Shown: positions 8,406 to 16,824 of the stretch, in pieces
Position numbering within the stretch: position 1 is the first letter of the stretch
How the letters are laid out: every line of letters starts with the position of its first letter
The notes under the pieces: model-generated
The model's input: the letters and a program-made list of their open reading frames with translations, nothing else
What the model was told of the DNA's origin: nothing
The model's database searches: none
Assembly (NCBI GenBank): GCA_016280445.1
Contig: JAEEGS010000062.1
Coordinates: 1 to 48,110 of the forward strand
DNA from: Bacteroidaceae bacterium
GTDB taxonomy: Bacteria; Bacteroidota; Bacteroidia; Bacteroidales; Bacteroidaceae
DNA length: 48,110 nt
Direction of reading: 5' to 3'
Program-made: the position numbers and the translations under genes

Positions 8406-10040
8406 ATGATAAAGAGATTATTCGCGTTTCTCGTTCTCGCCATCACGGCGCTGACCGCCGCTGCCGCCGACAAGGTGTACATCAGCGACTTCAGCATCAA
8501 GGCGGGCGAGACGAAGTTGATAGCTGTCAACTTTGAAAGCGACCGTACCGACCTGAAGCGCCTGGAGGGCACCCTCACGATGCCCGCCGGTCTGACGGTG
8601 ATGAACCAAGGCTCCGGAGGTAGCGCACTGTGGATGACTGCCGACGAGACACGCACCAACGGTGCCATCGCGCAGTGCAACACAGTCACCGGCGCAGTGG
8701 CCGTGGTAGGCTTCGGCTCGACGTTCAATGCCGGCACAGGCGCCATCGCCTATATCAAGGTGAGCGCCTCGACCAGTCTGGCTGAGAGCAGCACCATCAC
8801 ACTCTCAGGCTTCACGGCCAAGACCAGCGACGGCGCTACCGTGAACCTGACCAGTCAGAACTGCAGCGTGACACGCGAGGCTGGACAGGGTGGGGGCGAC
8901 GACCCCACGCCCGGAAGCGACGACCTCTCCTTCAGCTACAGCCCGGCCACGCTGACCATGACGGCCGGCGAGGTGAGGCAGGTGGAGGTGCAGATGGTCA
9001 ACGGCATGACAGCCACCGGACTGCAGGCCGACCTCGTGGCATCGACCGGAGTGACCATCCAGAGCGTGACCAAGAGCAGCCGCATGACTGGCTGGAACTA
9101 CAACGAAACGACCGGACGCGTCTTCGCCTTGGGAGCTATCTCGGGCAATGAGGGCACCGTGTTCACCGTTAGCTTGAAGGCCGACGAAGACTTCTCGGGT
9201 ACTGCCACGCTGAAGGCCACCAACCTGGCCGTGACCGATGCTGGTGCCAACAGCTATCAGGCAGAGGAGATTGTCCTGCCCATCACCGTGCAGAGCCAGA
9301 AGAACGTGGCCCTGACCTTCAGCAGTGAGACGGTGAGCCTGGATCCGGGCGAGAGCACCACGGTGGATGTGACACTCAGCAGCGAGGTGGACCTGACGGG
9401 TTTCATGGGCACGCTGACACTGCCCACTGGCATCACGGCCACAATGACCAAGGGTGCCATCATTAACAGTGATCCCACCTACAACACCACAACGGGTGTG
9501 GTCATCTACCTGGGCGGCATGACCGCCAAAGAGGGTGTGCTCTTCACACTGACGCTGACTGCCGATGACAGTTTCACCGCTGACGGCGAGCTGACTTTCA
9601 AGAACATCTCGACCACGACTGCCGGTGCACTGAGCATCGTGCCTGCCGACATCACCCTGCCCGTGAACGTGAAGACCATTGCCGAAGTGGTTGACAAGAC
9701 GGAGCTGAACAACACCATCACCGATGCCGACACCTACTACGAGAGCATCAAGGACGACTATGCCGACATTGCTGCTACGCTGTTGGATGCCATCAATGCC
9801 GCCAAGGGCGTACAGGCCGACGATGCTGCCACTCAGCAGGCTGTCGACGATGAAGTGAACACCCTCAAGGCAGCTCTGCAGACGGCGAAGGACGCTGTGA
9901 ATGGCATCCTGACTTCTATCAAGTCTGTTCAGAGTAAGGGCAACAGTCAGTGGCATGACCTCGATGGCCGCAAGCTGCCGAGCAAGCCCACTCAGAAGGG
10001 CGTGTATGTGAAGGACGGTCAGAAGGTTCACGTCAAGTAA
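8406..10040 (+). CDS. Exported protein with three cohesin-like modules and T9SS signal
   Basis: 544 residues. Signal peptide 1-21. Three related beta-sandwich modules follow (about 22-155, 175-297, 299-422), each with an opening strand then A-G-E-x/P-G-E, V-x-x-x-L-x-x, a G-x-x-x-x-x-x-G-x-V hairpin and a closing strand ending L-P-I/V-x-V. This is the pattern of cohesin-type domains. Residues 425-500 are a helical, FIVAR-like segment (D-K-T-E-L-N-N-T-I-T-D-A). The protein ends with the T9SS signal (W-H-D-L-D-G-R-K-L ... K-G-V-Y-V-K-D-G-Q-K-V). Gly/Asp/Pro linkers separate module 1 from module 2. A likely role is surface display of binding modules; the partner could be the dockerin-like module of the upstream gene. 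Confidence 0.7.
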   Translation: MIKRLFAFLVLAITALTAAAADKVYISDFSIKAGETKLIAVNFESDRTDLKRLEGTLTMPAGLTVMNQGSGGSALWMTADETRTNGAIAQCNTVTGAVAVVGFGSTFNAGTGAIAYIKVSASTSLAESSTITLSGFTAKTSDGATVNLTSQNCSVTREAGQGGGDDPTPGSDDLSFSYSPATLTMTAGEVRQVEVQMVNGMTATGLQADLVASTGVTIQSVTKSSRMTGWNYNETTGRVFALGAISGNEGTVFTVSLKADEDFSGTATLKATNLAVTDAGANSYQAEEIVLPITVQSQKNVALTFSSETVSLDPGESTTVDVTLSSEVDLTGFMGTLTLPTGITATMTKGAIINSDPTYNTTTGVVIYLGGMTAKEGVLFTLTLTADDSFTADGELTFKNISTTTAGALSIVPADITLPVNVKTIAEVVDKTELNNTITDADTYYESIKDDYADIAATLLDAINAAKGVQADDAATQQAVDDEVNTLKAALQTAKDAVNGILTSIKSVQSKGNSQWHDLDGRKLPSKPTQKGVYVKDGQKVHVK

Positions 10041-10058
10041 CCCATTTCCGTTAAACAA

Positions 10059-10100
10059 AAAAAGCCTCCCAGACACTTTGCTGTCGGGGAGGCTTTTTTT
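10059..10100 (+). terminator. Rho-independent terminator
   Basis: GCCTCCC (10064-10070) pairs with GGGAGGC (10087-10093), and the inner arms GACA/TGTC lengthen the stem to 11 pairs with one mismatch and a 6-nt loop. A run of seven T follows (10094-10100). An A-run precedes the stem, so it could also work in reverse. It ends the run of exported-protein genes. Confidence 0.9.
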
Positions 10101-10396
10101 GTTTGATGAAATCTCCGCTTTATCCGCTTCATCATCCCACAGGGATATGTTTTTCTTTTCAACAAGTTCCTTCGGAACGATTGAGCGGATTGAACGGATT
10201 GAGCGGAAGAAAATTCGTGTCATTCGTGCAATTTGTGTTCAAAAAAAATCTTCAGCCGCAGCATGCGGCGTATCCGCCATTCCCTCACTGGAAGGATAGA
10301 AGTCGTTCATAAGTTATGAATATTTGTTCATAACTTATGAACGAACTCTGGTTATTTCATCCGTATGGCAGTGGGTGTGTGGCACTTCCTCTTGTT
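10101..10396. other. Gene-free spacer rich in short repeats
   Basis: No credible gene. It contains a GTTCC-ttc-GGAAC hairpin (10166-10178), three 9-bp tandem units GATTGAGCG/GATTGAACG/GATTGAGCG (10179-10205), repeated 'attcgtg' words (10213-10240), a CCGCA-gca-TGCGG hairpin (10256-10268) and a twin palindrome (10306-10341, listed separately). The degenerate words 'tccgctttatccgcttcatc' at about 10111-10130 run opposite to the GATTGAGCG tandem, giving the tandem-plus-inverted design seen elsewhere in this window. Confidence 0.6.
10306..10341. repeat. Tandem palindrome array A (2 units, 21-bp period)
   Basis: TTCATAA-G-TTATGAA at 10306-10320 and TTCATAA-C-TTATGAA at 10327-10341 are each perfect 15-bp palindromes separated by six bases. 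Together they also form a larger perfect inverted repeat with flanking G and C. The array lies 3' of the minus-strand ATPase gene, 55 bp past its stop codon. Confidence 0.9.
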
Positions 10397-11518
10397 TTAC
10401 TTACTTTTGTTGAGCCATTCATTTAGAAAGTAGTCATAAATGTAGAATGAACCGTTTTCATTGGTGATGATGTCTTTCTCTTGCAGGGCAGAGAGACTTC
10501 GCTGCACGGAGCTGGCTGTAGAGAGACGATACTTTTTGATGAAATCTCCACTGGTGGGGCGGACATTTCTGCCATTGCGGCTCAATGCTATCAGCAGTGC
10601 CTTTTGTTTGGCGGTGAGTCTGGCCATCAAGTCTTGGTAGGTGTCATCCTTCTCTTCCACAGCAAGTTTGATCGCATCCTCAATTTCTGAAGTGCCCACG
10701 GTGTAGCCTGTATCGACAGCGGCAAAAGCCTCGTTGCATATTTTTTGGATATACCATGTAGTTCCTTCGAATCTCTCATATAGGTATCGGATTGATTCCT
10801 CTTCGATACCACGTCCGTTGGCATTGAAGTGGTGCGTGATGAACTGCGTGTATGCTGGTAGAGGTATGGGCTTTAAAGACATGGTGGTGGCACTCTGATA
10901 GAAAGGCCTGGCTGGCGATGAAAACATTTCTCCCATCATGTGTCGCCTTGAACCGGAGAAGACAAACCTGGCGTTGTTGCACGATTGTATGTAGGTGCGC
11001 AACAGAGCCTCCACATTCTTTTCGGGATAATCGGCGATGCTCTGAAATTCGTCAATGGCTACAAGGCAAGGTTTGTCGGCTTGGGCGAGATAATGGAAAA
11101 TCTCTTCCAAGGTGGCTTGGGGTATTTGAATGTCGCCCAACTGAAGGTTCCAGCTCGGTTTGCCAAACTCGTCCAATGTGATGCCTGTGCGGAACGAGTT
11201 GACAATCTGCAGAAAACGTTCCCATGCTTGTCGTTCTTTCGACTTCAGTGTCGAGAGGATGGCGTGTCCCAGTTCGTAGGTGAACTCAGCGAGTGATTTG
11301 GTGGCATAGACATCCACAATGAATAAGTAATACTCTTTCTGCAATGCAGGTTGAGCAAAGCAATGTTTCAATAGTCCTGTTTTCCCCATGCGTCTTGGCG
11401 AAATGAGGGCGACATGGTTCCCGTTTTCCAACAGTGAGGTCAGACGTTTCGTTTCTTCTACGCGGTCGCAGAAGTATTCCGCCCCTCCATACCCATAAGT
11501 GAGAAAAGGATTCTTCAT
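10397..11518 (-). CDS. Orphan AAA ATPase (archaeal-ATPase-like) with C-terminal winged helix
   Basis: 373 residues. Walker A is P-R-R-M-G-K-T-G at 41-48, and Walker B is C-L-V-A-I-D-E-F-Q at 151-159. A sensor-like segment F-V-F-S-G-S-R-R comes near 190. The last 80 residues look like a winged helix (L-T-A-K-Q-K-A-L-L-I-A-L, then S-S-V-Q-R-S-L-S-A-L). This matches the P-loop ATPases related to the archaeal ATPase/STAND group that are numerous in Prevotella and have no settled function. It stands alone between opposing genes. A strong promoter with palindromic operators lies upstream, so self-regulation through the C-terminal helix is possible (inference). Confidence 0.75.
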   Translation of the reverse strand: MKNPFLTYGYGGAEYFCDRVEETKRLTSLLENGNHVALISPRRMGKTGLLKHCFAQPALQKEYYLFIVDVYATKSLAEFTYELGHAILSTLKSKERQAWERFLQIVNSFRTGITLDEFGKPSWNLQLGDIQIPQATLEEIFHYLAQADKPCLVAIDEFQSIADYPEKNVEALLRTYIQSCNNARFVFSGSRRHMMGEMFSSPARPFYQSATTMSLKPIPLPAYTQFITHHFNANGRGIEEESIRYLYERFEGTTWYIQKICNEAFAAVDTGYTVGTSEIEDAIKLAVEEKDDTYQDLMARLTAKQKALLIALSRNGRNVRPTSGDFIKKYRLSTASSVQRSLSALQEKDIITNENGSFYIYDYFLNEWLNKSK

Positions 11519-11550
11519 AAGCGCATTCTATATGAATTTGTTTTACTTTG

Positions 11551-11582
11551 CAAAGTTATAGTATCTTCTCGAATTATACAAA
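11551..11582 (-). promoter_or_regulatory. Bacteroidetes promoter of the AAA ATPase gene
   Basis: On the minus strand TTTG (11582-11579), a 20-nt spacer and TAACTTTG (11558-11551) match the Bacteroidetes -33/-7 consensus. The -7 box ends 32 bp before the start codon. Confidence 0.85.
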
Positions 11583-11606
11583 TTTGTATTATACATTTTT
11601 GTATAA
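11574..11606. promoter_or_regulatory. Two head-to-tail AT-rich palindromes over the -33 box (possible operator)
   Basis: TTATACAAATTTGTA (11574-11588) is followed directly by TTATACATTTTTGTA (11589-11603) and TAA. Each contains an inverted TACA/TGTA pair, and the second, with flanks, forms ATTATACA-TTTT-TGTATAAT less its outer bases shared with unit 1. They cover the -33 box of the ATPase promoter, which suits a repressor site. Confidence 0.6.
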
Positions 11607-11628
11607 TTTTTTATTGTTCATACGATAA

Positions 11629-11663
11629 CAAGGGTGGATGCAGGATTCCTGTATCCACCCTTG
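11629..11663. terminator. Strong hairpin after the secreted-enzyme gene
   Basis: CAAGGGTGGAT (11629-11639) pairs perfectly with ATCCACCCTTG (11653-11663), and inside it CAGGA-T-TCCTG extends the stem to 16 pairs with one mismatch. It lies 42 bp past the stop of the minus-strand gene at 11706. The T-run is weak, so it may be an mRNA-stabilising end rather than a simple terminator. Confidence 0.7.
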
Positions 11664-11705
11664 ATTTGTTTGTCTGTTGGGTATTGTGGGAAAGTGATGG
11701 TATCT

Positions 11706-14700
11706 TTATTTCACTTGTATGGTCTTGCCGTCCATGATGTAAATGCCTCTGCTTTGAAGGTTGGAGGCGGCTATTTTGGTGCCCTGTAGGGTGTAGATGC
11801 CTTTGGGAGCCGTGGTGGCGGAAGGAAGTGAGGGAATGGCATCGGGTTCTTCCACGGGAAGGTAGGTGAGGGTGAAGTTGTCGAAGATGGTCCAGTCTTC
11901 ACCGATGAGGGCAGACTTCTTCACGCCGATGCGCAGTTTGCCGTCTTCGCCTACGGTGCAGGTGAGAGAGTTGGGGTAGAGACCTGCACGGAAGTAGGCA
12001 CTGGTCTGTTCCATCGTGTTGGGCACGTAGCCGAAGCCTGTTGCCATCACTCCGATGGCTCCCTTCTGCCCCGCCTCTTCGATGATGGATTGCAGCGGTG
12101 TGCTCACCTCTTCGGTGCCCTTGGCATAGAGGATAGCATTCAGTTTCTCCGTGCCATTCTTGTGGGTGGAAGCGGCATTGTTGGTGTTGCCAGCACGGTA
12201 GAATCCCTGGCAAGTGAGCAGGTATTGTCCTTGTGGGAGTCCTTCGATCACCTGATAGACATCGAAGGCGGTGTTGTACTTCTCGGCACAGTCGTAATCT
12301 ACGGTTGGACCACCTGACCAGCCTAATTTCGAGTTGCCTTCGAACGTCGGGTTGACGATGTGGCCCGTGTAGTCTGTCTTTTCCACTTCGGGAAAGGTGG
12401 ACACGCTTTCAGCGCGTACCTCATGGTTTTCGTCCAGATAGAAACGGATGGTTTCACCCTTCTTGATGCTGTAGTCGTTGAGGACAGCGGTCGTGATGCC
12501 GATGTTGATGAGGGCATCTTTGTTGGCTGTGATGTAGGCAGAGGTGTCGTCGATGAGTTGGGCGGTCACGTTGTTGCCAGACACGGTCACGGCGAGCGGA
12601 TGTGCCACTGAGTGGTTCTGCTGCAGGGTGAAGGTGACGGTGGCCTTGCTGCCGTTGATGGTGGTGGGCTCGTAGAAGACGGGAGCTACGGCGCCTTGCA
12701 TTTGGAAGTCTTTCAGCGTGGCGGTGTTCTCGCCCTTGAAGTTGCTGGCCAGGAAGTAGTAGCGGTCGGCATCGGGAGCGATGACACCGTTCCATCCCTC
12801 GGGCAACTGGTCTTTCAGCGACAGCAGCAGACCTGCCATCTCTTGGGTCTTTTCAGCCTTGATGTTGCTGTAATAGACGAGGTTGCGGGCATCCACCACA
12901 TCGCCACTCTTCACGGAACGTGGGGTGTTGGCGTACATCGGATAGAGTTTCGAGGTGTAGATGGAGTTGTTGGCACCACGGTCGCCAAAGGCAATCAGCC
13001 CACTCGCTGAGCGAATGACACCCAGTTCGTTGTCGATGTTCACCCAGTTGCTTTCGAACGTGGTGAACGTGCTTCCGTCCGACTGCTTGTGGCTGATGGC
13101 CTCGCCTTTCTGATAATATAATGTACGCGAGAGTTTCATCAGCTCGTCGGTGGAGATGGCGAGCAAGCCTCCCTTCTCGGCAGTGATGGTGGCAGCCGAG
13201 TTGGCGGTCACGTAGTCGAGATAGATGAGGGCGTTCTGTGGGGTGGAGTAGAGGGCGAAGCGGTTGTTGAGCGTGTTGTCGTTCACGTTCAGTTCGCCGT
13301 TCATCACATAGCCATTGCCTTTCAGTTGATAGATGCCGCTCACCACTGGTGTGGCGTTGGTGCCTTTGCCGCTCACTTCATACCAACCCGTCAGGTTGCC
13401 TGTGTTGTTGGCACGGTAAGGCACCACAATCTTGTTCTTGTCGGGGTTGTTGGCAGCGAAGTAACCCGTGTAGGACTTCAGGCCGTTGCTCCACGAGAAG
13501 CAGGTGAAGCGGTCGTCGGTGGCTGCACGGACAATGTTCTGGCAAGGAATCATCTTTGCCTCGCTATATTTCGTGTTGAAGTCATCCCATGCGGTGGGAG
13601 TGAGGTCGGCGGTGGAGAGCACGTCGTGCATCAGGTAGGTCATCATCACACGGTGCGCCTCCACACCCATGCGACGGGCACCCACATCGGCACGAAGCAG
13701 CCAGGAACCATCGGTGGTGGTCTTCTGACGTGCCTTGATGTACTTATAGGCCATGTTCTCCAGCATCAGCGCATTGGCATCGCGCTGGAAGCAAGCCTGT
13801 GTGGTGTAGGAAGTGATTTGGTCGTAGAGGAAGAGGCTCCAGTCATTGCCGTTCGGCATGGCCAGTTCGCCATCAGGCAAAGCAAGCCAGTTGAGGATGC
13901 TGTCCTGCACCTGCTGGTTGTTGTGCATGAGGGCGTTGGTCTTCCATTTCTCCTCGCCATAGAGTCCGAGCTGGAACATCTTGAGTGCCAAAGCTGCCTC
14001 GCCCAGTTCCTGCATCACGACGTTCTGATAGGAGGTGTGGAAAAGGTTGTGGTTCTGGAGGGAGTAGTCGTCGTAGAGGTTCTGTCCCTTGTAGAGGTCG
14101 GCAACGGTCTTGTTGTCGTACCACTCGTCGATGACGGTGGTGTTGTTGATGTCGGCAGGATGTGAGTAACTGTTGATGGCAAACTCCCGCAGGCGTTCGA
14201 ACCACTTGGGTGCCAGTGCGTCGTTGGGGAAAAGACCGAGCGTGGCAGCGAGGATGTCAGCCTCCCATCCGTTCTCTTCCGCCTTGGTGTCGCCAGCATA
14301 GCCGGTGGGGATGGAGCGGTAGAGTTCGTAGTTGCACTCGGCTTTCAGCAGGGCATAGATGTAGCCTTTCTGAGCATCGCTGAGTTTGTCCCACTGGAAG
14401 TAAGCGGAGTAAGCCACTGACATCGCCCAGAGAGAGGATTCCCACACAGCATCCGATGTGGAGGTGGAGCCCCAGTAGTTGCCCCCTGAGCAGACTTTGA
14501 GTTTGTTGGCCTTGTGGGTGGAGTAGGCGAAGACGAGCGACTTCATGGCCATGTCTTCAATCTTGGCCCATGTCACACCTGATGGCAGCGTGACACCCGC
14601 AGGTTTGCCGTACTTCACGAGGAAGGCGCATATCATGGAGAGGTCGGCATTGGGACGAACACCACGTTCATCGTTCGCCATCGTGTTCTCTCCCTTGAAG

Positions 14701-15485
14701 CAACCGCAGGCCTCGTTGATGGAGTTGGGGGCTTGACATTCCTGAAAATCGTTGACCATGTAGGTGGAGAACGTGGCGAGCATCTGCAAGAGGTCTGTCT
14801 TCATAGCTGCCTCGCCCACGAAGTCGGAGGTGATGATGCCTTCGGTGTAAGAAGACACGCTCTCTTCCGTCGGGTCTTCTGGCTCGGTGTAGTCATCGGG
14901 CATCTTGTAAAGACGGAAGTTGTCGATGAGGATGGAACCGCCTGAGCCGCTGCCGAACGTGACTTTCAGTCCGATGGCAAGTGTCTCTTCTTGGGTGGTC
15001 TCGAACATCAGTTCGCTGGTCGTCCATGTGGAGGGAAGGCTGCCTTGAAAGGTCAATGACAGGCTTTCGTTGCCAGCCACGAGATTGGCAGCATGTGAGG
15101 ATTGTGTCACACACCTGTTGTCGAGGGTGAGTTTATACTTTCCCGCAGGTACCGTGATGTTTTGCAAGAGAGAAGCCGTGGAGGCCGTCCAGGCATTGCG
15201 GATGTAGTACATCTGTGTTCCATCAGACGGATTGCCTGGTGCACCGAAGTTGTTGTCGGTGGCTGTGGCTGACGCCGTCATGATGTCGCTGACACCATAA
15301 CTGCCCGTCAACGTCCATCCCGTCACGGATGTTGCCGTATAGGCTCCTCGCGTGTTATCTTTGGGTAGTTTGGAGATATCATCCAGTTCAAACGAGGGGT
15401 TCGTCAAGTACTGTGCCGTGACGTCCTCTTGAGCATTAGCGGATAGCGCCAATGCGAACAATAGTAAAGCAATAGGTTTTTTCAT
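11706..15485 (-). CDS. Large secreted putative polysaccharide lyase/hydrolase with carbohydrate-binding modules
   Basis: 1259 residues. Signal peptide 1-18. Residues 24-195 form a beta-sandwich resembling a carbohydrate-binding module (Y-L-T-N-P-S-F-E at the start, I-L-I-D-N-F-R-L-Y at the end). About 215-640 is a helical domain with repeated W/Y/H-rich helices (N-G-W-E-A-D, Y-D-D-Y-S-L-Q-N-H-N-L-F-H), as in (alpha/alpha) toroid lyases and glycosidases. About 640-1040 is beta-rich, as in the C-terminal sandwich of such lyases. A second binding module follows at about 1045-1215 (I-V-N-P-T-F-E-G-N, F-D-V-Y-Q, F-Y-R-A-G). The end (G-I-Y-T-L-Q-G-T-K-I ... G-I-Y-I-M-D-G-K-T-I) is a T9SS signal. 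I cannot assign a CAZy family; Tyr/His/Asn candidates in the toroid would fit a lyase. There is no SusC/SusD partner nearby. Confidence 0.6.
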   Translation of the reverse strand: MKKPIALLLFALALSANAQEDVTAQYLTNPSFELDDISKLPKDNTRGAYTATSVTGWTLTGSYGVSDIMTASATATDNNFGAPGNPSDGTQMYYIRNAWTASTASLLQNITVPAGKYKLTLDNRCVTQSSHAANLVAGNESLSLTFQGSLPSTWTTSELMFETTQEETLAIGLKVTFGSGSGGSILIDNFRLYKMPDDYTEPEDPTEESVSSYTEGIITSDFVGEAAMKTDLLQMLATFSTYMVNDFQECQAPNSINEACGCFKGENTMANDERGVRPNADLSMICAFLVKYGKPAGVTLPSGVTWAKIEDMAMKSLVFAYSTHKANKLKVCSGGNYWGSTSTSDAVWESSLWAMSVAYSAYFQWDKLSDAQKGYIYALLKAECNYELYRSIPTGYAGDTKAEENGWEADILAATLGLFPNDALAPKWFERLREFAINSYSHPADINNTTVIDEWYDNKTVADLYKGQNLYDDYSLQNHNLFHTSYQNVVMQELGEAALALKMFQLGLYGEEKWKTNALMHNNQQVQDSILNWLALPDGELAMPNGNDWSLFLYDQITSYTTQACFQRDANALMLENMAYKYIKARQKTTTDGSWLLRADVGARRMGVEAHRVMMTYLMHDVLSTADLTPTAWDDFNTKYSEAKMIPCQNIVRAATDDRFTCFSWSNGLKSYTGYFAANNPDKNKIVVPYRANNTGNLTGWYEVSGKGTNATPVVSGIYQLKGNGYVMNGELNVNDNTLNNRFALYSTPQNALIYLDYVTANSAATITAEKGGLLAISTDELMKLSRTLYYQKGEAISHKQSDGSTFTTFESNWVNIDNELGVIRSASGLIAFGDRGANNSIYTSKLYPMYANTPRSVKSGDVVDARNLVYYSNIKAEKTQEMAGLLLSLKDQLPEGWNGVIAPDADRYYFLASNFKGENTATLKDFQMQGAVAPVFYEPTTINGSKATVTFTLQQNHSVAHPLAVTVSGNNVTAQLIDDTSAYITANKDALINIGITTAVLNDYSIKKGETIRFYLDENHEVRAESVSTFPEVEKTDYTGHIVNPTFEGNSKLGWSGGPTVDYDCAEKYNTAFDVYQVIEGLPQGQYLLTCQGFYRAGNTNNAASTHKNGTEKLNAILYAKGTEEVSTPLQSIIEEAGQKGAIGVMATGFGYVPNTMEQTSAYFRAGLYPNSLTCTVGEDGKLRIGVKKSALIGEDWTIFDNFTLTYLPVEEPDAIPSLPSATTAPKGIYTLQGTKIAASNLQSRGIYIMDGKTIQVK

Positions 15486-15500
15486 ATAGTTAGTGGAAAG

Positions 15501-15615
15501 ATTGAAGAATTGAAAGATTGAAGAATTGAAGTCGGGAAAGATTGAAAAGTTGAAGGATTGAAGAATTGAAGTCGGGAAAGAACAAGCCGCAGGAACTTCA
15601 ATTCTTCAATCCTTC
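15501..15615 (-). terminator. Hairpin of purine-rich tandem repeats after aspartate aminotransferase
   Basis: GATTGAAGAATTGAAG-type words are tandemly repeated; a 25-bp block at 15516-15540 recurs 40 bp later at 15556-15580. The last copy (15552-15572) is the perfect 21-bp inverse of 15595-15615, giving a long stem with a 22-nt loop. The stem begins 4 bases past the stop codon at 15620-15622. It is probably the transcript end of the operon above, and the same design recurs at 4436, 23961 and 45746. Confidence 0.75.
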
Positions 15616-15619
15616 AATT

Positions 15620-16813
15620 CTACTTCAGTCGTGCAAGGGTTTCCTTGATGCGCTTCATGGCCTCGACGATGTTCTCGTCGGAAGTGGCGTAGCTCATGCG
15701 GAAACACTCGGGAGAGCCGAAGGCATCACCGCCGACGGTGGCCACATGACCCACTTCGAGGAGGTACATGGCGAAGTCGGTGGAGTTGTTGATGACGCGG
15801 TCGCCGTCTTTCTTGCCGAAGTAGCTGGAGCACTTGGGGAAGAGGTAGAAGGCACCCTGTGGCTCGTTCACCTCCAGACCTGGAATCTCCTTGGCGAGTT
15901 TCACAATGAGGTTCTTGCGACGCTCGAAGGCCTGACGCATATCCTCCACGCACTGCTGGTCGCCGGCGAAAGCAGCCTCGGCAGCCTTCTGAGACACAGA
16001 GCAAGGACCAGAGGTGTACTGACCCTGCAGTTTGTTGCAGCCCTTCACAATCCAGTCGGGAGCAGCGATGAAACCGATACGCCAACCAGTCATGGCGTAA
16101 GCCTTGGACACACCGTTGATGACCACCACGCGGTCTTTGATGTCGGCAAACGAAGCCATCGAAGCGTGCTTGCCCACATAGTTGATGTGCTCGTAAATCT
16201 CGTCGGCAATCACGATGACGCGCTCATGCTTCAGCAGCACGTTCTTCAAGACTTCCAGTTCCTCCTGGCTATACACAGAACCGGTTGGGTTGCTGGGTGA
16301 GCAGAGGATGAGGGCGCGGGTCTTAGGTGTGATGGCAGCCTCCAACTGTGCTGGGGTAATCTTGAAGTCCTGTTCGATAGGGGCATCGATGAAGACAGGG
16401 GTGCCTTCAGCGAGGAGCACCATCTGAGGATAGGAAACCCAGTAAGGAGCAGGGATGATGACCTCGTCGCCTGCATTGATGATGGCCATGATGGCGTTGC
16501 AGACAGACTGCTTGGCACCATTGGAGCAGAGAATCTGTGAGGGCTGATAGTCGAGCCCGTTCTCGTTCTTGAGTTTGTTGACAATGGCCTTTTTCAGTTC
16601 TGGGTAGCCTGGCACGGGGCTGTAACGGCTCCAGTTCTCTTCCACAGCCTTGATGGCAGCGGCCTTGATGTGGTCGGGGGTGTTGAAGTCGGGTTCGCCG
16701 ACACTCATGTTAATCACGTCCACGCCCTGAGCTTTCAGCTCGGAGCTCTTCTGGCTCATGGCAAGAGTGGCAGAAGGGGAAAGTCTGTTAAGACGGTCTG
16801 ATAGTTGTTCCAT
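15620..16813 (-). CDS. aspC: Aspartate aminotransferase (class I/II, subgroup Ib-like)
   Basis: 397 residues, the usual length. It transfers the amino group of aspartate to 2-oxoglutarate with pyridoxal phosphate. Visible are S-V-G-E-P-D-F-N-T-P (substrate loop, 37-46), S-P-S-N-P-T-G with Asn175, A-D-E-I-Y-E-H with Asp204, the Schiff-base lysine Lys237 in S-K-A-Y-A-M-T-G-W-R, and the carboxylate-binding Arg372 in F-R-M-S-Y-A-T-S. These place it with the thermostable-type (Ib) enzymes. It is the last gene of an operon, 11 bp after ribBA. Activity on other amino or prephenate-type substrates is possible for this subgroup. The symbol is by function; aatA would be equally valid. Confidence 0.92.
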   Translation of the reverse strand: MEQLSDRLNRLSPSATLAMSQKSSELKAQGVDVINMSVGEPDFNTPDHIKAAAIKAVEENWSRYSPVPGYPELKKAIVNKLKNENGLDYQPSQILCSNGAKQSVCNAIMAIINAGDEVIIPAPYWVSYPQMVLLAEGTPVFIDAPIEQDFKITPAQLEAAITPKTRALILCSPSNPTGSVYSQEELEVLKNVLLKHERVIVIADEIYEHINYVGKHASMASFADIKDRVVVINGVSKAYAMTGWRIGFIAAPDWIVKGCNKLQGQYTSGPCSVSQKAAEAAFAGDQQCVEDMRQAFERRKNLIVKLAKEIPGLEVNEPQGAFYLFPKCSSYFGKKDGDRVINNSTDFAMYLLEVGHVATVGGDAFGSPECFRMSYATSDENIVEAMKRIKETLARLK

Positions 16814-16824
16814 ATTTTTGAGTT

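Noticed and set aside
8805-10223. 472-codon open frame opposite the cohesin-like protein gene
   Set aside because: Antisense; it runs through the terminator and repeat spacer and has no recognisable domain.
10078-10312. Small overlapping frames in the spacer after the cohesin-like gene
   Set aside because: They are translations of terminator and tandem-repeat DNA (runs of Arg/Lys/Ile repeats) with no independent support.
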